Shown: positions 15,181-24,112, counted from the stretch's first letter. The stretch is DNA of 35,631 nucleotides from Candidatus Melainabacteria bacterium (GCA_003151275.1 PLXC01000093.1:1-35631), one strand, 5' to 3'. A program made the numbers and translations. The notes: generated by a model from the letters alone, not told the origin.

Positions 15181-15621
15181 GTGGCTGACAAATACAAGAC
15201 CTTAGTTGAACGGCTCAAGCCGGGCGAAGAGTTAGTGAGTGCATTGCAGCGAGTCGCCTTTGAGCACAATTTGAAGGCCGGCGTAGTTGTCTGTGCAGTG
15301 GGTTCGTTGACAGTCGCGAACTTGCGAATGGCTGGCGCGAACGGCGGTAAAACAATCGAGGGTCCGCTGGAGATTGTTTCGATCACAGGCACCCTGTCAG
15401 ACACAAGCATGCACGTTCATCTCGCCGTCTCTGATGCAGACGGCAAGACAACCGGCGGGCATTTGCTAGCAGGCTGCAAGGTGAATACGACCGTTGAATT
15501 GGTGGTGCTGAATCTGAGCGCGGAATGGTCCTTCGACCGAAAGATCGACGCGCAGACCACGTATATGGAATTGGACCCTCTGGCGGTTCAACATAAGAAG
15601 GACCGCTACGAAGTCAAGTAG
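15181..15621 (+). CDS. PPC/DUF296-domain protein
   Basis: A 146-residue protein with the plants-and-prokaryotes-conserved domain: RLKPGEELVSALQRVAFEHN (11-30), KAGVVVCAVGSLTVANLRM (32-50), EGPLEIVSITGTLS (60-73) and the metal-binding type HVHLAVSDADGKTTGGHL (His78, His80, His94). Bacterial members form trimers and are mostly of unknown role; plant relatives bind AT-rich DNA through an added AT-hook, absent here. GTG 15181 is chosen as the start because GGAGG sits seven bases upstream and the domain begins right after. Upstream in-frame ATGs would add a tail that overlaps the divergent DUF255 gene. Divergent from that gene, monocistronic. Confidence 0.85.
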   Translation: MADKYKTLVERLKPGEELVSALQRVAFEHNLKAGVVVCAVGSLTVANLRMAGANGGKTIEGPLEIVSITGTLSDTSMHVHLAVSDADGKTTGGHLLAGCKVNTTVELVVLNLSAEWSFDRKIDAQTTYMELDPLAVQHKKDRYEVK

Positions 15622-15741
15622 TCCTGAGACAGAGTTCATTTAATCCCCGACTTGGCGCATTTATTCGGAGCACGCGAACGCACGCGCTCGATATCGGTGA
15701 GGCTCGGCCGTGCTCATGAGATGCAACTGCTCATGCCAAAG

Positions 15742-15939
15742 TTATGCTGCTGAGCTCTCTTCGTCCGTTGAATCGTCGCACGACTTGTTAAATCCGCCAT
15801 TTCGACCAAAACTGAAGAGTATTAAACCTGTGGGTGGTGCTTCTTGCTGAGGTTCACGTTCTGCGAAGGGCGCTTTGAAGGCCTTCACCAAATCAGCATT
15901 TTGCGCCATAGAGCTCATATCTTTCGAATATCTGATCAT
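15742..15939 (-). CDS. Small hypothetical protein (65 aa)
   Basis: ATG 15939 is preceded by GGGAG about seven bases upstream; an in-frame upstream start at 15966 has no such site. The N-terminal half is helical (MIRYSKDMSSMAQNADLVKAF), then Glu/Pro-rich, followed by a hydrophobic-aromatic GLILFSFGRNGGF segment and a Ser/Asp/Glu tail with one Cys. The leader-plus-core look resembles a peptide precursor, but no modifying enzyme or transporter lies beside it. No family recognised. Confidence 0.5.
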   Translation of the reverse strand: MIRYSKDMSSMAQNADLVKAFKAPFAEREPQQEAPPTGLILFSFGRNGGFNKSCDDSTDEESSAA

Positions 15940-16045
15940 GATCCACTCCCTTGAATTCAGACACACGACGCAATCACAAGGAGAAAAGATTCCAGATATT
16001 TAACGGATTGCTATTAAGCTTCCGCATTTTGCTGGGTTTGCGGAG

Positions 16046-16073
16046 TTGCTGATCTGGCAAAACTCTGTAAGAT
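16046..16073 (+). promoter_or_regulatory. Possible sigma70-type promoter for the SprT-like gene
   Basis: TTGCTG (16046-16051) and TAAGAT (16068-16073) with a 16-base spacer end 45 bp before the chosen ATG. Judged by eye only. A 6-bp inverted repeat (TCCGCA/TGCGGA, 16021-16044) abuts it upstream. Confidence 0.35.
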
Positions 16074-16118
16074 AGCGGGGCCAAATTGGCATTTAATTGG
16101 CTGCGATGGGGACAATGC

Positions 16119-16619
16119 ATGCTTGTAAAAGACGCAGAGAGACTAGCCTTTCAGCTTTTAAAGGAACACAACCTCAAGGATTGGACTTACGAGACGAATA
16201 CCAGAAAACGCACCCTAGGCTTGTGCTTTTCTCATCTTAAGCGCATCGAACTTTCAGTCTATTTCATCGAACACAACACACTAGCGGTCGTCAGAGAAAC
16301 GCTAATCCACGAGATCGCTCACGCGCTGGTCGGATCAGACCAGGGTCATAACGCCGTCTGGATGGAAATGGCTGAGAAACTCGGCTGCCAACCACGAAGA
16401 AAGAGCGCAGCGGCGATAATGCCGCCTGGTCCATGGCAGGCCACCTGCGCAGGGTGCAGTCGGCTCTTCTCAAAGCATCGTAAGCCAAAATACATATCGG
16501 GCAATAGCTGTGCTCTATGTGGTCCGAAAATCGGACGGCTGTTCTATGCTCGAGCAGAATCCAAACTTGCGCTACCCAAAGGCGCAGCGGCAATGCAACG
16601 CCAAAGTAAAAACGACTAG
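16119..16619 (+). CDS. SprT-like zinc metalloprotease-family protein
   Basis: A 166-residue protein. The zincin motif HEIAHAL (His64, Glu65, His68) with a downstream third His (His77 in QGHNAVW) is followed by a C-terminal zinc ribbon (CAGC at 110-113, CALC at 131-134). This is the SprT/SPRTN layout; eukaryotic SPRTN cleaves DNA-protein crosslinks, while bacterial SprT roles are mostly unproven. ATG 16119 has GGGG eight bases upstream; a TTG at 16086 is in frame but less likely. Cytosolic. Confidence 0.85.
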   Translation: MLVKDAERLAFQLLKEHNLKDWTYETNTRKRTLGLCFSHLKRIELSVYFIEHNTLAVVRETLIHEIAHALVGSDQGHNAVWMEMAEKLGCQPRRKSAAAIMPPGPWQATCAGCSRLFSKHRKPKYISGNSCALCGPKIGRLFYARAESKLALPKGAAAMQRQSKND

Positions 16620-16760
16620 CATTCACAGACGATGCACTTTATGTGGTGGCAAGTTTCGCTGAATTTGCAGAATGGCTCTGCGTCTCGATTTCGAGTTAGC
16701 CGATAGAGTATTTGTTGAGTTAAAACCGAGGGCTATTCAGGCTTTCGTTCCATTTACCTC

Positions 16761-16797
16761 TTGACTTCCTACGCCTTCACGTACTAGACTGGTACGT
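16761..16797 (+). promoter_or_regulatory. Promoter with overlapping inverted repeat ahead of the DUF378 gene
   Basis: TTGACT (16761-16766) and TAGACT (16785-16790) with an 18-base spacer form a plausible sigma70-type promoter. The -10 lies in the centre of an inverted repeat, ACGTAC (16779-16784) and GTACGT (16792-16797), a layout expected for a repressor site. A 5' leader of about 70 bases would follow. Confidence 0.45.
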
Positions 16798-16867
16798 AAG
16801 TATGCAGATCAGCTCATAGAAAGGATCTATGGGTTAACCGGGTCTGATGCTTCAAGGTGATAAGGTC

Positions 16868-17065
16868 ATGAAAAATCTGGAGCTAATTGCAATCGTCCTT
16901 CTAGTTATTGGGGGGATCAATTGGGGCTTAGTAGGTGCTTTTAACTACAATGTAGTTACTTCACTGCTAGGCGATGGAAGCACAATGACACGCGTTGTTT
17001 ACGCTTTAGTTGGACTCTGTGCGCTTTACGAAGCGTTCAAGATGATGAAAAGCAAAACTGCATAA
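16868..17065 (+). CDS. DUF378 small membrane protein
   Basis: A 65-residue protein with two transmembrane helices: MKNLELIAIVLLVIGGINWGLVG, where INWGLVG is the DUF378 signature, and VVYALVGLCALYEAFKM. ATG 16868 is preceded by AAGGTGA about eight bases upstream; an upstream in-frame ATG at 16847 is less well placed. Family function is unknown; members are often stress- or growth-phase-linked small inner-membrane proteins. Confidence 0.85.
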   Translation: MKNLELIAIVLLVIGGINWGLVGAFNYNVVTSLLGDGSTMTRVVYALVGLCALYEAFKMMKSKTA

Positions 17066-17083
17066 CGCCACGAACAACAACAT

Positions 17084-17101
17084 GTGACGCAAACGCGTCA
17101 C
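17084..17101 (+). terminator. Hairpin downstream of DUF378, terminator-like
   Basis: GTGACGC (17084-17090), loop AAAC, GCGTCAC (17095-17101), extended by AACA/TGTT with one bulge. It lies 18 bases after the DUF378 stop. Only a weak T-run follows, so it may be a terminator or an RNA-stabilising stem. Confidence 0.45.
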
Positions 17102-17140
17102 TGTTCTAGCTGAAAAAACACAACCAGGCAAAACCGAATA

Positions 17141-17206
17141 CCGAAAGCGTCGTCTAAAAAATGCTTTCGGAAGCTGAAACACGCCGCTAGACTCGGCTAA
17201 TCCGAG
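17141..17206. repeat. Two further intergenic inverted repeats
   Basis: CCGAAAGC (17141-17148) pairs with GCTTTCGG (17163-17170) across a 14-base loop. CTCGG (17192-17196) pairs with CCGAG (17202-17206). They lie between the converging DUF378 gene and the small minus-strand gene ending at 17230, and may serve as termination signals for either. Confidence 0.4.
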
Positions 17207-17229
17207 CCTGAAAGTGGTCGTGACGGGCT

Positions 17230-17424
17230 CTAAGCAGACTTACGTTCTTTTGCTTGTTTGGCGACAGCGTGCTCGATATATCTGATCGGTGCCCATTCAT
17301 CGGCACTATGATTGGTGCGTTCGATTGATTCAATAATCAATCGCGCGTTTTCAGGCATGTCATTTCTTTCGTAAAATGATGCGAGCCATAAGAGTTCTTT
17401 GACAGAGGTAGATTGTTCAGACAT
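17230..17424 (-). CDS. Small hypothetical protein (64 aa)
   Basis: A charged, helical protein (MSEQSTSVKELLWLASFYER..., then NARLIIESIERTNH) with one Trp-rich helix and a basic end. ATG 17424 is preferred; a GTG four codons upstream (17436) is also possible. The helix pairing resembles a single TPR-like hairpin (WLASFYERNDMPENARLI), but no family can be named. It lies upstream of nothing obvious on its strand and converges with the DUF378 gene. Confidence 0.5.
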   Translation of the reverse strand: MSEQSTSVKELLWLASFYERNDMPENARLIIESIERTNHSADEWAPIRYIEHAVAKQAKERKSA

Positions 17425-17539
17425 TTTCAATTGCACCGCCGCGTGTTCGAGTCGTCCCGTCAGACGCTACTTACCCTTAATTTTGTTCCCTAAGCCCAGT
17501 TTAACTGTTTACAACGGAATTAAAAGAATGGAGTCACGC

Positions 17540-18370
17540 CTATTTCTTTGCGTCCATAGGTGACCGCAATTCGCAGCAGGATTCGTGCAATTCTTTGAAC
17601 AGCTTTGCTAAATCACTCTCGTAATGCTCAGATTGACGAGCAATCTCAATAACTCTTGAACCAACAATAACTCCGTCGACTCCTAGTTCCAATAAAGCCG
17701 ACGAGGTCTGCTTGCTGGAAACCCCAAAACCCGCGCAGATTGGCAGTTTAGTCAAAGCTTTGAGCCGGCTGATTAGACCACCTAGATTCGTTAAATTGCC
17801 GGCAGACTTATCCGTTCCGGTCACTCCCAATCTGGAAACGAGATAGATGAAGCCACCAGCACTAGTGGCAATGCGTTGTAGACGCTCGTCAGTTGTCACT
17901 GGTGAAACGATGAAAATCAAATCCACATCATTAGCTTTAGCATAAGGCAGCACCTCTTCAGCGCTTTCGATGGGCAGGTCCGCAATTAAGACACCATCAA
18001 TGCCTGCAGCCTTCGCCTGTTTAAAGAACGACTCCACACCGGTCGCAAGTACGACGTTGTAATACACAAGCACGCCGATCGGAATCGCTTCATCTAGCTT
18101 GCGCACCTCGCTAATCAGGGCGAAAGCATCCGCTGTCTTGAAACCGGACTCAAGCGTTTCAAAAGAGGCTTTAGCGATAACAGGTCCGTCAGCGACGGGA
18201 TCGCTGAACGGGAAGCCCAGTTCTAGCGCCGACGCGTTCGAGGAAAGCATGGTCTTGATGATGCTTAATGACTTGTCTTTATTCGGCCAACCAAGCACCG
18301 TGAAAGGCATGAAAGCCTTTTGATTAGACTGCTTCAGTTTTTCGAAGCGAGCTTGATAGCGCTTACTCAT
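17540..18370 (-). CDS. trpA: Tryptophan synthase alpha subunit
   Basis: A 276-residue TIM barrel that cleaves indole-3-glycerol phosphate to indole and glyceraldehyde-3-phosphate. The motif [10 protein letters not shown] is followed by [18 protein letters not shown] with the catalytic Glu, and by VLIADLPIE with the catalytic Asp. The phosphate-binding end has GFGVSSKQ and [13 protein letters not shown] 18370 is chosen because it overlaps the trpB stop by 8 bp (ATGAGTAA) and has GGAGG upstream within trpB; an upstream in-frame start would invade trpB without reason. Last gene of the trp operon; no clear terminator follows. Confidence 0.95.
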   Translation of the reverse strand: MSKRYQARFEKLKQSNQKAFMPFTVLGWPNKDKSLSIIKTMLSSNASALELGFPFSDPVADGPVIAKASFETLESGFKTADAFALISEVRKLDEAIPIGVLVYYNVVLATGVESFFKQAKAAGIDGVLIADLPIESAEEVLPYAKANDVDLIFIVSPVTTDERLQRIATSAGGFIYLVSRLGVTGTDKSAGNLTNLGGLISRLKALTKLPICAGFGVSSKQTSSALLELGVDGVIVGSRVIEIARQSEHYESDLAKLFKELHESCCELRSPMDAKK

Positions 18371-19529
18371 GCCTGAGGACCTCCGCCAAATCCTTATCAC
18401 CACGACCAGATAAATTGATCAGCACCCGGCTTCCTGGCTTGATATCCAAGCACAGCTTTTTCGCGAAAGCGAGTGCATGCGCACTCTCAAGAGCTGGAAT
18501 AATTCCTTCCTTGCAAGATAATTCTTTGAACGAGGCTAGTGCCTCTTTGTCATCGACTGACTCGTATCTAGCGCGCTTGATCTCTTGGAGATACGCATGC
18601 TCAGGACCGACTGACGGATAGTCTAGTCCGGCGGCAACACTGTGAGCTTCAATGATTTGTCCGTCATCGTCTTGCAAAACCATGCTCTTCATGCCGTGCA
18701 AACATCCAGGTTTTCCCTTACTCAAAACTGCACCGTGTTTGGTGCTACTTAACCCGTGACCGGCCGGCTCTACACCAATAAGATTCACTGTTGGATCGTC
18801 TATAAATGCTGAGAACATACCGATTGCATTTGATCCGCCACCGACACAAGCGACTACATAATCAGGAAGACACTGATAGCGATCGAAGAATTGCTGACGG
18901 GCTTCACGACCGATAATGCTCTGAAAGAATTTCACCAAAGTCGGGAACGGATGCGGTCCCGCTGCTGTTCCAAGCAGATAGTGCGTGTCTCCTAAGTTTG
19001 TGATCCAGTCGCGCAGTGCTTCGTTGATCGCATCCTTCAGAGTCTTACTGCCTGTGGTTACGGGATGCACTTGGGCGCCCATTAACTTCATGCGTTGTAC
19101 ATTCGGCTGCTGTCTGACGATGTCCACTTCACCCATATAAATCTCTGTCCGAATGTCCAGCAATGCACCGGCCATGGCGCAGGCAACGCCGTGCTGACCA
19201 GCGCCAGTCTCAGCGATGATGCGCGTCTTGCCCATAGATTTTGCCAACAATGCCTGCCCAAGCGCGTTGTTTGTTTTATGCGCTCCACCATGCAAAAGGT
19301 CCTCACGCTTTAAAAATATGTCTGCACCCCAGAGTCGCGACAAATTCTTGGCGTAATAAAGTGGCGTCGGTCTGCCCGCGTAGTCTCTAAAAAGATTGCC
19401 GAGTTCGCCCATGAATCCCTTATCTTCTTTAGCGATTAGGAACGCAGATTCTAATTCTTCCAGGGCCGGCATCAGCGTCTCAGGAACGTAAACGCCACCG
19501 TAGGTTCCAAAATATCCAAGCGTCTTCAT
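18363..19529 (-). CDS. trpB: Tryptophan synthase beta subunit
   Basis: A 388-residue PLP enzyme that condenses indole with serine. The PLP lysine is Lys85 in [14 protein letters not shown], and the phosphate-binding loop is [14 protein letters not shown]. The Glu/Asp-rich [19 protein letters not shown] region is typical of TrpB1, the partner of TrpA. Its ATG shares a base with the trpF stop (TAATG). The N-terminus ([19 protein letters not shown]) is canonical. Confidence 0.97.
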   Translation of the reverse strand: MKTLGYFGTYGGVYVPETLMPALEELESAFLIAKEDKGFMGELGNLFRDYAGRPTPLYYAKNLSRLWGADIFLKREDLLHGGAHKTNNALGQALLAKSMGKTRIIAETGAGQHGVACAMAGALLDIRTEIYMGEVDIVRQQPNVQRMKLMGAQVHPVTTGSKTLKDAINEALRDWITNLGDTHYLLGTAAGPHPFPTLVKFFQSIIGREARQQFFDRYQCLPDYVVACVGGGSNAIGMFSAFIDDPTVNLIGVEPAGHGLSSTKHGAVLSKGKPGCLHGMKSMVLQDDDGQIIEAHSVAAGLDYPSVGPEHAYLQEIKRARYESVDDKEALASFKELSCKEGIIPALESAHALAFAKKLCLDIKPGSRVLINLSGRGDKDLAEVLRHE

Positions 19530-20275
19530 TAGGAAACTGCCTCATTTTTGACATCGATGCCAGGTCTTGATTCATTGGTGCCGGCAGGGATGCCGGCGCT
19601 CCCAGGTTGTAGTACGTCGGTGCCGGCAAGGATGCCGGCGCTCCCAGGTTGCGGTACGTCGTTAACTGCGTCGCAAAATGCGATCATTTTGTCCATATTT
19701 TTTACACCTGGAGCACTCTCAACTCCTGATGCAACATCGAGTGCATGGGGAGTAATGCGGTTCAAAATTCTGCGCACATTAGTGTGATTCAAACCGCCGG
19801 CAAAGAAGTAGGGCGAGTTATCCGTAAGCGCTTCGACCTTGTCGATAGCCTCATCAAGCCAACTACCAACGTCAAGTCCTTTCGGTCTGTCAAACAATAT
19901 GTATGCGCAATTTTTGTACAAAAACACTTGGCTGCGCAAATGATCAAGGTCACAATCAAGACTTATTTCAATTGCCTTGATTACAGGACCGTCAACGGTC
20001 TGACAGTATTCTGGAGATTCCGACCCGTGCAGTTGGACAAAATCAAATTGCAGGGATTTGGCAAGGCGGTTTACTTCCGCGAGAGGACTGTTCTTAAACA
20101 CGGCAACGGTTTTGACCCGTCCCGCAACGGCTTGCAGGACCTCTCTCGCCATACTTTCATCAATTGATCGGTCACTGCTCGGCACAAAAATAAATCCCAA
20201 ATAGTGCGCACCAGCGGTAATGGCATTTTGCGCATCAGAGACGTTGGTGATCCCGCAGATTTTTATACTCGTCAT
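19529..20275 (-). CDS. trpF: Phosphoribosylanthranilate isomerase with repeat-derived C-terminal tail
   Basis: A 248-residue protein, longer than the usual ~205. The barrel is intact: KICGITN with the catalytic Cys7, [16 protein letters not shown] with the catalytic Asp129, and [11 protein letters not shown]. Residues ~206-248 lie beyond the normal end and consist of two 14-residue copies around QPGSAGI(L/P)AGT encoded by tandem 42-bp DNA units, plus a short tail. ATG 20275 follows the trpC TGA by one base. The tail should not touch the active site at the other end of the barrel; it may be neutral. Confidence 0.93.
   Translation of the reverse strand: MTSIKICGITNVSDAQNAITAGAHYLGFIFVPSSDRSIDESMAREVLQAVAGRVKTVAVFKNSPLAEVNRLAKSLQFDFVQLHGSESPEYCQTVDGPVIKAIEISLDCDLDHLRSQVFLYKNCAYILFDRPKGLDVGSWLDEAIDKVEALTDNSPYFFAGGLNHTNVRRILNRITPHALDVASGVESAPGVKNMDKMIAFCDAVNDVPQPGSAGILAGTDVLQPGSAGIPAGTNESRPGIDVKNEAVS
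19577..19660. repeat. Two tandem 42-bp GCCGGC-palindrome units at the 3' end of trpF
   Basis: Units at 19577-19618 and 19619-19660 match at 39 of 42 positions. Each contains GCCGGC, a spacer of 6 bases (AGGGAT or AAGGAT) and GCCGGC again, able to form a strong hairpin. This looks like a REP-type dispersed element that entered the coding end in frame and was then duplicated. Confidence 0.85.
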
Positions 20276-20276
20276 C

Positions 20277-21068
20277 TCACGATCCTGCTGTTGCGCGCGT
20301 CTGAAGACTAACAAATTCTGCCAGTAGCGCATCCATATTGTCACTTTTCATTAGAGCAGAGCCAATCAAGAAGTTGGAGCAAAAGGGCAGCAGCTGCTCC
20401 AGGTCGTCTTTGGCAAGAATCCCGCTCGCTGAAATCAGAATCGTACCAGACGGTATCAGTTTCGCCAGTCGCTCGGTAGTACCCAAGTCCATTTGGAACG
20501 TTCCCAAATCCCGATTGTTAATCAGTAGAATGCGAGGATTCAAGCGCAGTGCGCGCTCGACCTCAGCAACTGTTTGAACTTCGACGACAGCGTCCATTCC
20601 CAACGATTCAATACACTCGTACAAAATGCGCAACTGATTGTCAGTTAGTATTTTAACGATGAGCAGTACCGCCTTCGCTCCAGACTCCCGAGCTTCAAAG
20701 CACTGATATGGCTCCAGGACAAAGTCTTTGCAGAGTGTTGGTAAAGTGCTTTTTTGATTAACTTCAACTAAAAGCTCCAGGCTGCCACCAAAATATTTCT
20801 GATCTGTCAACACAGATATTGCTCTGGCAAAACGGTTATAGGACGAGATAATTTCGTCTACATTGACCGAGCCACGAAGAACTCCAGCCGAAGGTGATTT
20901 GGGCTTGAGTTCACAAATCAGATTCACGCCCGGCTGAAGCAGCGCATCGGCAAGCTCGTGATTCGCATTTTGAATTGAGGAACTGAAAGACTCAAGCGTG
21001 CGCTTCTTCATGCGCTCACCTACTTCAAGTTTTTTGTTTTGCACAATCTCAGCTAACGAACCAGGCAT
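20277..21068 (-). CDS. trpC: Indole-3-glycerol-phosphate synthase
   Basis: A 263-residue barrel enzyme. Signatures: NLICELKPKSPSAGVLR (catalytic Lys), ISVLTDQKYFGGSLE, CKDFVLEPYQ (catalytic Lys in KDF), VVEVQTVAEVERAL (catalytic Glu), ILLINNRDLGTF and LISASGILAKDD. ATG 21068 has AGGAGG just upstream and lies inside the end of trpD (20-bp overlap); the longer in-frame start at 21104 is not needed. It provides the substrate of TrpA. Confidence 0.95.
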   Translation of the reverse strand: MPGSLAEIVQNKKLEVGERMKKRTLESFSSSIQNANHELADALLQPGVNLICELKPKSPSAGVLRGSVNVDEIISSYNRFARAISVLTDQKYFGGSLELLVEVNQKSTLPTLCKDFVLEPYQCFEARESGAKAVLLIVKILTDNQLRILYECIESLGMDAVVEVQTVAEVERALRLNPRILLINNRDLGTFQMDLGTTERLAKLIPSGTILISASGILAKDDLEQLLPFCSNFLIGSALMKSDNMDALLAEFVSLQTRATAGS

Positions 21069-22008
21069 AGGCCCTCCTGCACTCCTCGTACTTCGTGGCC
21101 ACAACTCCGGTCAAAAGTAGTTCCCGTGCTAATGCTGCACCTGCTTGAATGGTATTTACCTTTCCAGCTGCCTTGAAGCCAGCCCCGGCATTAGTGCAAA
21201 CCATGTGCATAAAATATGGATCGGCACTGCCAACAATGATCTGATGAAATTTTTCATGATTGTGCTCAGCGGTCATCGCATCCGGTGGCACTTCAATTTG
21301 GAGCGCTGCATCGATGGATTGATTTTGCAGCTTGTCGCCTTCAATTTCGGCATAATGACTAGTGGAGCAGGGATCGAACTCATCGAGTCCTCGCTCAGAG
21401 CGCACCACAATAGCATGTTCGGTATTCGCATCAGCCAGAAGATAATCAGCCACTAGTTTATAGACGAGGGCGTCGCTTGTTCCCATCAGCCTGAACTTAG
21501 GGTTAAAAGGGTGAAGTAGCGGACCGATTGAATTGAAGATACTAGGTCCTGGCAGGCTTCTGCGAATTGAGGCAAGCTTGGCGAGCGTGGGATAGTAATG
21601 AGGCGCGTACAGGAACACAAGTCCAACATTGTCCAGAAGTTCACTGACATGCTCGAATGGAATTGACGCCGGTATGCCCAAAGCTTCCAACAAATCAAAA
21701 CTACCGCTCAAGCTACTCGCGGCTCGATTGCCAAATTTCGCCACTCTGACTCCGCCTGCAGATAGAACAAACGCAACGGTTGTCGAAGTATTGAAGTGAG
21801 AAAGTCCACTTCCCCCGGTGCCACTGCAATCAATTGCGTCCAAAGAGCCTTCAAACTTAAATGCGGCCTTCTCTTTTATTGATTTGATGAATGCCGTTAG
21901 AATGCGAAGATCTATGCGATCGCTACTCAATTCAAGCAGCACCTGCCGGATTTTTTCTTCCGGCAGTTCGCAATCTATCAAGCTGCTAATAGTTTCGTCA
22001 GTCAGCAT
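21049..22008 (-). CDS. trpD: Anthranilate phosphoribosyltransferase
   Basis: A 319-residue enzyme, slightly shorter than the usual ~340. The PRPP-binding motif normally read as GTGGDG is GTGGSG here (63-68), and the KHGNR motif is KFGNR (91-95). NTSTTVAF, SGSFDLLEALG and SIRRSLPGPSIFNSIGPLLHP are present. The two substitutions sit in the phosphoribosyl pocket, but the rest is intact. Overlaps trpG by 7 bp (ATGCTGA). Confidence 0.93.
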   Translation of the reverse strand: MLTDETISSLIDCELPEEKIRQVLLELSSDRIDLRILTAFIKSIKEKAAFKFEGSLDAIDCSGTGGSGLSHFNTSTTVAFVLSAGGVRVAKFGNRAASSLSGSFDLLEALGIPASIPFEHVSELLDNVGLVFLYAPHYYPTLAKLASIRRSLPGPSIFNSIGPLLHPFNPKFRLMGTSDALVYKLVADYLLADANTEHAIVVRSERGLDEFDPCSTSHYAEIEGDKLQNQSIDAALQIEVPPDAMTAEHNHEKFHQIIVGSADPYFMHMVCTNAGAGFKAAGKVNTIQAGAALARELLLTGVVATKYEECRRAYAWFVS

Positions 22009-22592
22009 TTTTCGACAAAATTCCTCAGCATTTGTTGCCCCTGGGGCGTGCCAATCGATTCGGGATGGAACTGGACTCCGTACATCCTATCCGTCTTGTG
22101 CTGCAAAGCCATTACGAGTCCCTGACCATTTTCCTGCGCAGTGATCTTAATTTCGTTCGGAACCGAAGCCAGGTCGGCAATCAGAGAATGATATCTCATC
22201 GCTTCAAATTCATCATCAATACCGTCGAATAATGGCGTTTTACAATTGACACGAATCTTGCTGGTCTTACCATGCACTATCTGCGGCGCTCGAATCACCT
22301 TGCCGCCAAGATGATGAACTATGCCTTGATGTCCCAGACAAACCCCGAGAATTGCGGCATTTAATTTCTTCCTGTCTAAAATGATTTGCTTGCACACACC
22401 GAAGTCCGCATCGTTCGCCGGATGTCCCGGACCGGGCGACATCACGACATGGCTCGGACGAAGCTCCGCCAATTCGTCAATCGTGATCTGATCGTTCCGA
22501 AAGACCTTGATCGGCTCCGGCATAAGAGGCTGCAACATTTGATAGAGGTTAAACGTAAATGAGTCATAGTTATCGATAATCACAAGTTTCAT
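22002..22592 (-). CDS. trpG: Anthranilate synthase glutamine amidotransferase subunit
   Basis: A 196-residue class I glutamine amidotransferase. The oxyanion strand is MSPGPGHP (51-58), nucleophile Cys85 in ILGVCLGHQG, and His176/Glu178 in VQFHPESIGT complete the triad. It supplies ammonia to TrpE and may also serve folate synthesis (PabA role), as in many bacteria. Overlaps trpE by 4 bp (ATGA). Confidence 0.95.
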   Translation of the reverse strand: MKLVIIDNYDSFTFNLYQMLQPLMPEPIKVFRNDQITIDELAELRPSHVVMSPGPGHPANDADFGVCKQIILDRKKLNAAILGVCLGHQGIVHHLGGKVIRAPQIVHGKTSKIRVNCKTPLFDGIDDEFEAMRYHSLIADLASVPNEIKITAQENGQGLVMALQHKTDRMYGVQFHPESIGTPQGQQMLRNFVEKC

Positions 22593-24097
22593 TTACTGCT
22601 TACCTCCGCGTATTTAACGGCTTGAAGCAGGCTCTTTGCTTTGTTGCGGGTTTCTCGATATTCCATCAATGGATCGGAATCATAGACAATACCGCCACCA
22701 GCATTTACATGGACATGCCCATCTTTGACCAGAGCTGAGCGGATAGCGATTGCACCATCCATGTTACCCAGTAAGTCAAAATATCCGACAGCTCCCGAAT
22801 AGACTCCACGTTGCTCGGGTTCCAATTTGGAAAGCAGTTGCATCGCTCGGATTTTCGGCGCACCGGATACGGTACCAGCAGGAAAGCAACTTTGGAAAGC
22901 ATCAAAGCAAGTTTTACCAGGAGCCAGTACTCCGCTCACTTCAGTGAATAGATGCATAACGTGTGTATACTTGGTCAGACAGGCGATTTCGCCGATCTTG
23001 ACTGTGCCTGGTTCACAGACTCGACCGAGATCATTTCGCCCGAGATCGACGAGCATGCGATGTTCAGCCATCTCTTTTTCATCGTTCTTCAGCTCAAGCG
23101 CCAACTTCCTATCCGCCTCTTCATCAGCGCCTCTGGGTCTTGTTCCGGCGATGGCTCGCAAGAGGACATGACCATTTTGAGAGCGCACAAAGGTTTCAGG
23201 TGAAGAGCCGAGATATACAAAGTCAGGGCACTTGAGAAAGTACGCATAAGGCGAAGGATTAGTGGCCTGAAGGGCTCGATAAATGTTGATCGCAGGTATT
23301 GAGCAGGGAGCCGAGAACCTTTGTGAGAGCACGATTTGGAAGGCTTGCCCTTCGGCAATGTACTCTTTCGTTGCTAGAACCGAGTCGATAAATTGTTGCT
23401 CGCTAAATGGTCCCGAGACATTCTGAAAAATCTCGTCCTCTGTTAATGCACGAGATGGAATTTCTTGAGGCGGCAACTTCACAGGCGATAGAGCTTGCTC
23501 AAGAAGCTGCCGCGCGTGCTCTTCTCCGCGATGCGATACAAAACTGACCTTACGATATTGTTGGTCGAAAATCACCACTGAGTCATACAAACCATATCGA
23601 CCGTCAGGCACATTGAATGGATCTGAGGCTTGAAGAGGAATCTTCTCGAGAGCGCTGACCGCGCCGTAACCGAGGTAACCGACAAGGCCTCCAACGAAAG
23701 GAAGTTCCAGCTTTTTGATCACTGAATCTTTCAAGAAACTTGTCAGTTCTTCGCCACTGCCGAATGTTGCTTTGACAAAATCTTCAACCTGCAAACGCAA
23801 TAATTCAATCGGATTTGAAGCATCAACAGTTCGTGTTTCGCCGCTCCGCTCTGTGATTTCAGCGGAACCGTTTTTCAACGATATGGTTCGGATCGGGTCT
23901 ATTCCCACCAGGGAAAAACGCGCCAGTCGACCGTCACCTTCGGTGCTCTCAAACAAAAAACCATCCTGCGAAAGTTGACTGAGGTTGTGAAAAACCGAAA
24001 CTGGAGTTCCGAAGTCCGAAGCAACGGTGATGACAGCCGTTTTCGGGCTCACTCGCGCATCTGCTTCGTTTGATTTATTCATGGTAGGTTGTTGCAT
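22589..24097 (-). CDS. trpE: Anthranilate synthase component I
   Basis: A 502-residue chorismate-utilising enzyme. The N-terminus carries the LLES-like feedback motif (FLFESTEGDGRLARFSLVG) that binds tryptophan in the family. The C-terminal catalytic half has IAGTRPRG, LVDLGRNDLGRVCEPG, CFPAGTVSGAPKIRAMQL and AGGGIVYDSDP. ATG 24097 is chosen because GGAG sits eight bases upstream; ATG 24103 is too close to that site. First structural gene of trpEGDCFBA, behind an attenuator. Confidence 0.96.
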   Translation of the reverse strand: MQQPTMNKSNEADARVSPKTAVITVASDFGTPVSVFHNLSQLSQDGFLFESTEGDGRLARFSLVGIDPIRTISLKNGSAEITERSGETRTVDASNPIELLRLQVEDFVKATFGSGEELTSFLKDSVIKKLELPFVGGLVGYLGYGAVSALEKIPLQASDPFNVPDGRYGLYDSVVIFDQQYRKVSFVSHRGEEHARQLLEQALSPVKLPPQEIPSRALTEDEIFQNVSGPFSEQQFIDSVLATKEYIAEGQAFQIVLSQRFSAPCSIPAINIYRALQATNPSPYAYFLKCPDFVYLGSSPETFVRSQNGHVLLRAIAGTRPRGADEEADRKLALELKNDEKEMAEHRMLVDLGRNDLGRVCEPGTVKIGEIACLTKYTHVMHLFTEVSGVLAPGKTCFDAFQSCFPAGTVSGAPKIRAMQLLSKLEPEQRGVYSGAVGYFDLLGNMDGAIAIRSALVKDGHVHVNAGGGIVYDSDPLMEYRETRNKAKSLLQAVKYAEVSSK

Positions 24098-24112
24098 TTC
24101 CATTTCTCCGCG

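Noticed and set aside
17440..17475. tRNA-like T-loop (GTTCGAGTC)
   Set aside because: The flanking bases do not pair as a T-stem and no acceptor, D or anticodon arm can be drawn on either strand.
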